A stretch of DNA of 64,000 nt, taken from assembly GCA_945860225.1 (NCBI GenBank), contig CAMAPT010000007.1:1-64000 (forward strand), written 5' to 3'. The translations under genes and the position numbers were made by a program. This document shows, in pieces, positions 57,983 to 64,000 of this stretch; position 1 is the first letter of the stretch; each line of letters opens with the position of its first letter. The stretch is from Chitinophaga pinensis (GTDB lineage Bacteria; Bacteroidota; Bacteroidia; B-17B0; Aurantibacillaceae). The notes below the pieces were generated by a model. The model did not search any database. It was given only the letters and a program-made list of their open reading frames with translations, and had not been told where the DNA came from.

Positions 57983-58918
57983 TTATAGCGGGTTTAATTT
58001 TTTTCCTTTTAACTGATTATTAGGTAATAATATGGCAACCTTAGATTGAATAGCTTGCTGAAGCATTCCCGAAATTTTTTTCTTCACAAAATGTCGATGA
58101 GTAATAATACCTACAGACCTGTAGGGGATAGGGGGTGAGAATTCACTGATGTGATTTTTTTCATTTTTTGTGAAATCTATTTGAGCCAAATAGGGGAGTA
58201 ATGTTGAAGCTTTATTAACTTTTACAAAACGAAGTAAGCTGTCGATGGAACCTGCTTTGTATTCGAAATTTAAGTTAGTTGAAAAATCTTTTTTATGCAT
58301 TTCACATAGTTTAATAATTTGCGTCCTCATGCAATGCCCTTCTTCTAATAAACATAAATTTGTCATGTTTATTTTAGTAACAGATGTGGTTTTTAATACG
58401 GTGTTTTTAGCATCGTAAAAAACAAAAGGTTCATTGTATAATTGAATCTCGTTGATATCCGCATCGTTTAGAGGTGTAGAGACAATTCCTATATCTAATT
58501 CACGGGATTTGATTTGTCTGATTATTTCTTTTGTAGTTTCTTCTTTGACCACAATGTTTAAATCGGGAAATTGAGTCGCAAAATCTTGTAAAAATAGTGG
58601 AAGCAAAAAAGGAGCTATCGTTGGAATTACAGAAATGCTTAGATTACCTTTTATTTCGCCTTTTATTTCCTTTGTGAGTTCCTCAAGTTGTTGTATGTCT
58701 TTGATTATTGTTTTTAATTGCTCAATCAGTAACTTGCCTTCTGTGGTTAGTTCAACAGGTTTTTTTTTACGGTCAAAAATTTTAATGCCTATTTCTTCCT
58801 CAAGTTTCGAAATCATAGTGCTTAAGGTAGATTGAGTAATAAAGCATTTGCTTGCGGCTGTTTCAAAATGCCTAGTTTCAGCTACAGCTAAAACGTATTG
58901 AAATTGTTGGATGTTCAT
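57983..58918 (-). CDS. oxyR: LysR-family peroxide sensor (OxyR)
   Basis: A 311-residue LysR regulator with an N-terminal helix-turn-helix (MNIQQFQYVLAVAETRHFETAA) and a substrate-binding domain with the OxyR redox pair: EEGHC (Cys196) and KLC (Cys205), nine residues apart as in E. coli OxyR (199/208). On oxidation by peroxide these form a disulfide that activates target genes. Here the divergent neighbour is katG, and 58925-58949 holds a palindromic operator. Confidence 0.93.
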   Translation of the reverse strand: MNIQQFQYVLAVAETRHFETAASKCFITQSTLSTMISKLEEEIGIKIFDRKKKPVELTTEGKLLIEQLKTIIKDIQQLEELTKEIKGEIKGNLSISVIPTIAPFLLPLFLQDFATQFPDLNIVVKEETTKEIIRQIKSRELDIGIVSTPLNDADINEIQLYNEPFVFYDAKNTVLKTTSVTKINMTNLCLLEEGHCMRTQIIKLCEMHKKDFSTNLNFEYKAGSIDSLLRFVKVNKASTLLPYLAQIDFTKNEKNHISEFSPPIPYRSVGIITHRHFVKKKISGMLQQAIQSKVAILLPNNQLKGKKLNPL

Positions 58919-58924
58919 CTATTT

Positions 58925-58949
58925 TATCAATATTGATATAGAAAATATC
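58925..58949. promoter_or_regulatory. OxyR-type operator in the oxyR-katG intergenic region
   Basis: A perfect 14-base palindrome TATCAATATTGATA (58925-58938) overlaps a second dyad GATAT-5nt-ATATC (58935-58949), giving TATC, GATA and TATC half-sites about ten bases apart, the helical spacing OxyR tetramers use. A TATTTTTG promoter element (58975-58982) lies 40 bases ahead of katG. Confidence 0.7.
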
Positions 58950-59010
58950 GTTTTTATAGAATGAAAGTAATAAATATTTTTGTAATAATTCAAGTCATTG
59001 TTAAACCTAA

Positions 59011-61347
<2,337 letters not shown>

Positions 61348-61366
61348 TTGTAAATAGATTTTTATT

Positions 61367-61408
61367 AATAGGCTGTTCTCTTCGTTTAGAGACAGCCTAT
61401 TTTTTTTG
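61367..61408 (+). terminator. Rho-independent terminator of katG
   Basis: The stem AATAGGCTGT-T-CTC pairs with GAG-A-CAGCCTATT around a short loop and runs into eight T residues, 20 bases beyond the katG stop. Confidence 0.92.
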
Positions 61409-61510
61409 ACTTTATGTGTTGATAAAATTTCTCTTTATAGAACAATTAATGTAAACGCAACAAAAGAAAATGATGCCAAATAGAAATTCCAACTGGCATA
61501 AAAACACAAT

Positions 61511-61557
61511 ATTATGGTGCCAAAAATTGAATTTTTAGTCAGTTTTGGCACCAAAAT
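61511..61557. repeat. 47-bp inverted repeat, copy 1
   Basis: Left arm ATTATGGTGCCAAAA (61511-61525) faces right arm TTTTGGCACCAAAAT (61543-61557), fourteen of fifteen bases complementary, with a 17-base spacer containing TTTTTAGT. Copies of identical total length lie at 61576-61622 and 63533-63579. Confidence 0.92.
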
Positions 61558-61575
61558 AAATTAAAATTTTAAAAT

Positions 61576-61622
61576 ATTATGGTGCCAAATCTGTGATTTT
61601 TTAGTAATTTTGGCACCATAAT
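61576..61622. repeat. 47-bp inverted repeat, copy 2, abutting the ATPase start
   Basis: Left arm ATTATGGTGCCAAAT (61576-61590) and right arm ATTTTGGCACCATAAT (61607-61622) share the same core. The right arm ends one base before the ATG at 61624, so a hairpin in mRNA would cover the ribosome-binding region, or a bound protein would block the start. Confidence 0.92.
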
Positions 61623-61623
61623 A

Positions 61624-63054
61624 ATGATTCTAAAAATGGGTAAAGAAATAATAGGCAGGTCATTAGAAAAACAAAAACTCACAGAAATATTAAGCAGTCA
61701 TCGCTCAGAATTAGTGGCTGTTTATGGGCGAAGACGAATTGGAAAAACATACCTCATTCGTGAGTTTTTTAATGATAAAATCATTTTCAGTTTTATTGGT
61801 TTAAGTGCAGAAAATAAATCCAATCAGATTAAAAACTTTGTTTTAAAACTGAATGAATTTACAGATAAACTAAAAAATGAACCTCTCCCAAAAGATTGGC
61901 TGGAAGCATTTAGCTTATTAAAAAAATACCTCAAAACAATTAAAGAAAGTAAAAAGAAAAAAGTCATTTTTATTGATGAGTTTCCTTGGATAGATTCTCA
62001 GAAATCTGGATTTTTAAGTGCTTTTGAAAACTTTTGGAATGACTACTGTTCCACCCGTTCCGATTTGATTGTTGTTATTTGTGGCTCTGCTGCCTCTTAT
62101 ATGGTTAAAAAGATCATTCGCAACGTAAAGGGTTTAAGTAAGCGCATTACCCAAACCATTAAACTGATGCCTTTTACTCTGCAAGAAACCAAAGAGTTTT
62201 TGAGGTATAAGGGCATAAAAATGGAAGAATACGAATTGCTAAAACTCTATATGTCAATTGGAGGAATAGCCGAATACCTTGAACATGTTCATGCCGGCGA
62301 ATCTGCTGTTGCCACTATTGATAGACTTTGTTTTCAGAAAGGGGCTTACCTCGAAAATGAATACGATGAAGTTTTTAAATCGTTGTTTGAAGAACAATCC
62401 TATCATCAAAAAATAATGAACGTGCTTGCAAGTAGTAAAAAAGAAGGCATTACACGGAATGAATTGATTAATGCGCTAAAGATTTCATCGGGTGGTAAGT
62501 TTAGCGATTCTTTAGATGATTTGATGCAATCCAGTTTTATTTTAAAATACGATGCCTTTAAAAACAATAAGAAAGCAGAGTTGTATCGTATTTACGATGA
62601 ATTTTGTTTGTTTCATTTAAAGTTTATTCAAAAGCACAAAGGTTCCTCCTGGAATTCATTATTTCAACAACAGTCTTATATATCTTGGTGCGGTTTTGTG
62701 TTTGAAACGATTTGTTTAAAGCATATACATCCAATTAAAAAAGCATTGAAGTGCGATCAAATGGCATCCGAAAATTATCATTGGCATAATGCAAATGCGC
62801 AAATAGACCTCGTTATAGACCGAATAGATGGTGTGATTACACTTTGTGAAATTAAATTTTATAGTGAGGAGTTAAGCTTTAATGAAAATACCCTTAACCA
62901 ATTAAGGAAGAAGGAAAACGAATTCAGAAAAACAACTCAAACAAAAAAAAGTATTTATACTTGTTTGATTTCAACTTTTGGTATAAAACCCAATCAATAC
63001 AGTAATGCTATCTTGTCTAATTCTATCACAATCAAAGATTTATTTGTAGCGTAA
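61624..63054 (+). CDS. AAA+ ATPase of the DUF234 (archaeal-type ATPase) family
   Basis: A 476-residue protein: N-terminal P-loop GRRRIGKT (35-42), Walker B KVIFIDEFPWID, a winged-helix-like middle, and a C-terminal DUF234 domain with a nuclease-like D...ExK motif in QIDLVIDRIDG...LCEIKF. The start could be the ATG at 61624 or at 61636 (MGKEIIGR), the latter farther from the flanking repeat. Multi-copy in many Bacteroidota; function is poorly known, though mobile or stress-related roles are suspected. A decayed copy of its 3' end lies at 63456. Confidence 0.9.
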   Translation: MILKMGKEIIGRSLEKQKLTEILSSHRSELVAVYGRRRIGKTYLIREFFNDKIIFSFIGLSAENKSNQIKNFVLKLNEFTDKLKNEPLPKDWLEAFSLLKKYLKTIKESKKKKVIFIDEFPWIDSQKSGFLSAFENFWNDYCSTRSDLIVVICGSAASYMVKKIIRNVKGLSKRITQTIKLMPFTLQETKEFLRYKGIKMEEYELLKLYMSIGGIAEYLEHVHAGESAVATIDRLCFQKGAYLENEYDEVFKSLFEEQSYHQKIMNVLASSKKEGITRNELINALKISSGGKFSDSLDDLMQSSFILKYDAFKNNKKAELYRIYDEFCLFHLKFIQKHKGSSWNSLFQQQSYISWCGFVFETICLKHIHPIKKALKCDQMASENYHWHNANAQIDLVIDRIDGVITLCEIKFYSEELSFNENTLNQLRKKENEFRKTTQTKKSIYTCLISTFGIKPNQYSNAILSNSITIKDLFVA

Positions 63055-63140
63055 TATCCTAGGATAGGGGGGATTCCTGATTTTTTAAATAACTCAATAT
63101 CCTCTTTGGCTTTCTCCGTAAAAATCAGCTTATATTCCAT
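62994..63140 (-). pseudogene. truncated RelE/YoeB-type toxin
   Basis: On the minus strand the ATG at 63138-63140 begins MEYKLIFTEKAKEDIELFKK, the start of a Txe/YoeB-family mRNA interferase, but similarity stops after about 22 residues (near 63075), and the frame runs on through unrelated sequence inside the ATPase 3' end to a stop at 62994. Full toxins are about 85 residues, so the catalytic C-terminal half is missing. It follows the antitoxin stop by one base, as in an intact operon. Confidence 0.8.
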
Positions 63141-63141
63141 A

Positions 63142-63360
63142 CTACAAGCCTAAAAACTCTTTTAAATCGTCTTTTTTTACATCTGTAAAATTACCTTTTT
63201 GATAGTGTTTTTCGCTTTCTTGGATTTTAGATACAAAATCAGAATCATATTGACTTTCTTTTCCTTTACCTATTTCAAACTTAATATTTAAAGCCTTCAT
63301 AAAAGCTTTCAATGCATTTAATTGTTTTTTATTTTCAGTATGAACAGTAAAAGTTGTCAT
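63142..63360 (-). CDS. DUF2683-family antitoxin
   Basis: The 72-residue protein (FTVHTENKKQLNALKAFMKA ... KKDDLKEFLGL) matches the small DUF2683 antitoxins that precede YoeB/RelE-type toxins in Bacteroidota: an N-terminal beta-alpha DNA-binding part and a C-terminal toxin-binding tail. It is intact, although its toxin partner is cut off at 63075. An orphan antitoxin of this kind may still repress or neutralise related toxins elsewhere. Confidence 0.8.
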   Translation of the reverse strand: MTTFTVHTENKKQLNALKAFMKALNIKFEIGKGKESQYDSDFVSKIQESEKHYQKGNFTDVKKDDLKEFLGL

Positions 63361-63455
63361 GTTAATCTATTTTGATTATCAAACTTACGAAAAATTCATT
63401 TTTTTTCAAAATGATAGTTTACTATATGTAAACAAATAGGCTTACTATCTGAAAA

Positions 63456-63491
63456 AATTCTATCACAATAAAAGATTTGTTCATAGCATAA
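63456..63491 (+). pseudogene. decayed 3' end of a second DUF234 ATPase gene
   Basis: Thirty-six bases match the last 36 bases of the intact ATPase gene (63019-63054) at 31 positions and encode NSITIKDLFIA plus stop, versus NSITIKDLFVA in the intact copy. No upstream coding remains. Together with the intact end it forms direct repeats flanking the toxin-antitoxin fragment. Confidence 0.85.
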
Positions 63492-63532
63492 CATAATAGG
63501 GTAGAAGGTTTTTTACAATAGTTGTTATAAAT

Positions 63533-63579
63533 ATTATGGTGCCAAATTTTTAATTTTTAGGTAGTTTTGGCACCAAAAT
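63533..63579. repeat. 47-bp inverted repeat, copy 3
   Basis: Left arm ATTATGGTGCCAAAT (63533-63547) and right arm TTTTGGCACCAAAAT (63565-63579), with a spacer rich in T and an internal TTTTTAG, as in copies 1 and 2. It sits 41 bases beyond the decayed ATPase 3' end. Confidence 0.92.
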
Positions 63580-63643
63580 AAAAATGTGTCGAATGTACTC
63601 GTTTAACTAATCGTTCACGATACTGTAAAATCTACCTAATAAT

Positions 63644-63840
63644 CACCGCAATTTTGCGGTGAATAAAACTTTTTTTTGCCGCAAATTGAACCCTACCACA
63701 AATAATAATTTAGATGTTGAGAACTGAATTATAACAGGCGGCTATTCGCCTCTTCTTTCTATAGGCTTAGGATAACACTTATGTAGAAAGGCAGAGGGCG
63801 AGGGCCCAACAAAAAAACCACCCCGATTACGAGGTGGATT
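63644..63840. other. structured non-coding region
   Basis: No gene is visible in the 600 bases after 63361. Within it are several hairpins: CACCGCA/TGCGGTG (63644-63661), AGGCG/CGCCT (63736-63751), a nine-pair stem CTTTCTATA/TGTAGAAAG (63755-63790) and CCACC/GGTGG (63818-63837), the last followed on the minus strand by a run of seven T, so it could terminate leftward transcription. CGCCTC (63747-63752) could pair instead with GAGGGCG (63794-63800), a switch-like alternative. I cannot match this to a known RNA family. Confidence 0.4.
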
Positions 63841-63971
63841 TTGATAGATTGAACTATTAAGGTTATAGCTAAATAGATTTATGTTGACTTTAGAATTAAA
63901 ATATAATTCTAATTATATTGCAATTGTATAAAAAGGTTAAGATTTTTTGATTTCTTAATTAAATTGATTTA

Positions 63972-64000
63972 ATGAGCAAAAAAAAATACGATATTATATT
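63972..64000 (+). CDS. 5' end of an unidentified gene, cut by the window
   Basis: An ATG at 63972 opens MSKKKYDII before the window ends. The opening resembles FAD/NAD-binding oxidoreductases (M-x-KKYDIIVIG...), but nine residues cannot support an assignment. Confidence 0.4.

Noticed and set aside
61410-61510. The missing C-terminal half of the truncated toxin on the far side of the ATPase.
   Set aside because: The minus-strand translation of this region shows no toxin-like residues, so a simple insertion of the ATPase into the toxin gene is not supported.
63804-63814. An attC recombination site suggested by GCCCAAC.
   Set aside because: No matching GTTRRRY partner is at the required spacing on either strand and no integron cassette is present.

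Overview
The window is AT-rich DNA from a member of the Bacteroidota, most like Flavobacteriia. The evidence is a type IX secretion C-terminal domain, DUF4294, an UpxY antiterminator, a PID-CTERM/exosortase pair, a TAnnTTTG-type promoter and mostly absent Shine-Dalgarno sequences. I cannot name a species from the sequence alone. No rRNA, tRNA or CRISPR array is visible.

Layout. 1-845 is the end of clpB. 1129-14212 is an accessory block: a DUF805 membrane protein pair, a type IX secreted Asp-box propeller protein, and a five-gene minus-strand operon of repeat-rich secreted proteins (MORN-variant, YD-like, WG repeats). Broken copies of the WG gene's 3' end flank the propeller gene. 14427-25954 is mostly housekeeping: a SUMF1-like lipid-free secreted protein, ogt, an FtsE-like ATPase, a large TPR protein with an outer-membrane barrel partner, pfkA, an RND/MMPL exporter and a DUF4294 protein.

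26026-46320 is a surface polysaccharide locus on the minus strand. UpxY heads a tightly packed run of genes: a HisH/HisF pair, Wzm/Wzt export, asparagine synthase-like and N-acetyl-sugar amidotransferase genes (one fused to a glycosyltransferase), several glycosyltransferases, a PIG-L deacetylase, a left-handed beta-helix acyltransferase and a UDP-sugar 2-epimerase. The run ends at a clear intrinsic terminator. A winged-helix regulator and a Wzc-like tyrosine kinase lie just upstream. Divergent from Wzc is a three-gene exosortase module (PID-CTERM peptide, exosortase, associated membrane protein), followed by glyA.

49063-53509 is a methionine operon: a promoter, a SAM riboswitch, a 46-codon leader peptide ending in a run of Met and Cys codons, a small unknown ORF, metY, an intrinsic terminator, metX and homoserine dehydrogenase. 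This two-sensor leader (SAM plus Cys/Met codons) is the most striking regulatory architecture in the window. 53552-57853 carries sulfur-handling genes (MFS, YgaP-like, rhodanese, persulfide dioxygenase-like, TSUP exporter). 57983-61347 is a divergent oxyR/katG pair in which KatG has a signal peptide.

The right end (61468-64000) is a mosaic: an AAA/DUF234 ATPase behind two copies of a 47-bp inverted repeat, a toxin-antitoxin operon whose toxin is cut off at the ATPase 3' end, a second decayed ATPase 3' end, a third copy of the 47-bp repeat, and a structured non-coding stretch before a gene that runs off the window.
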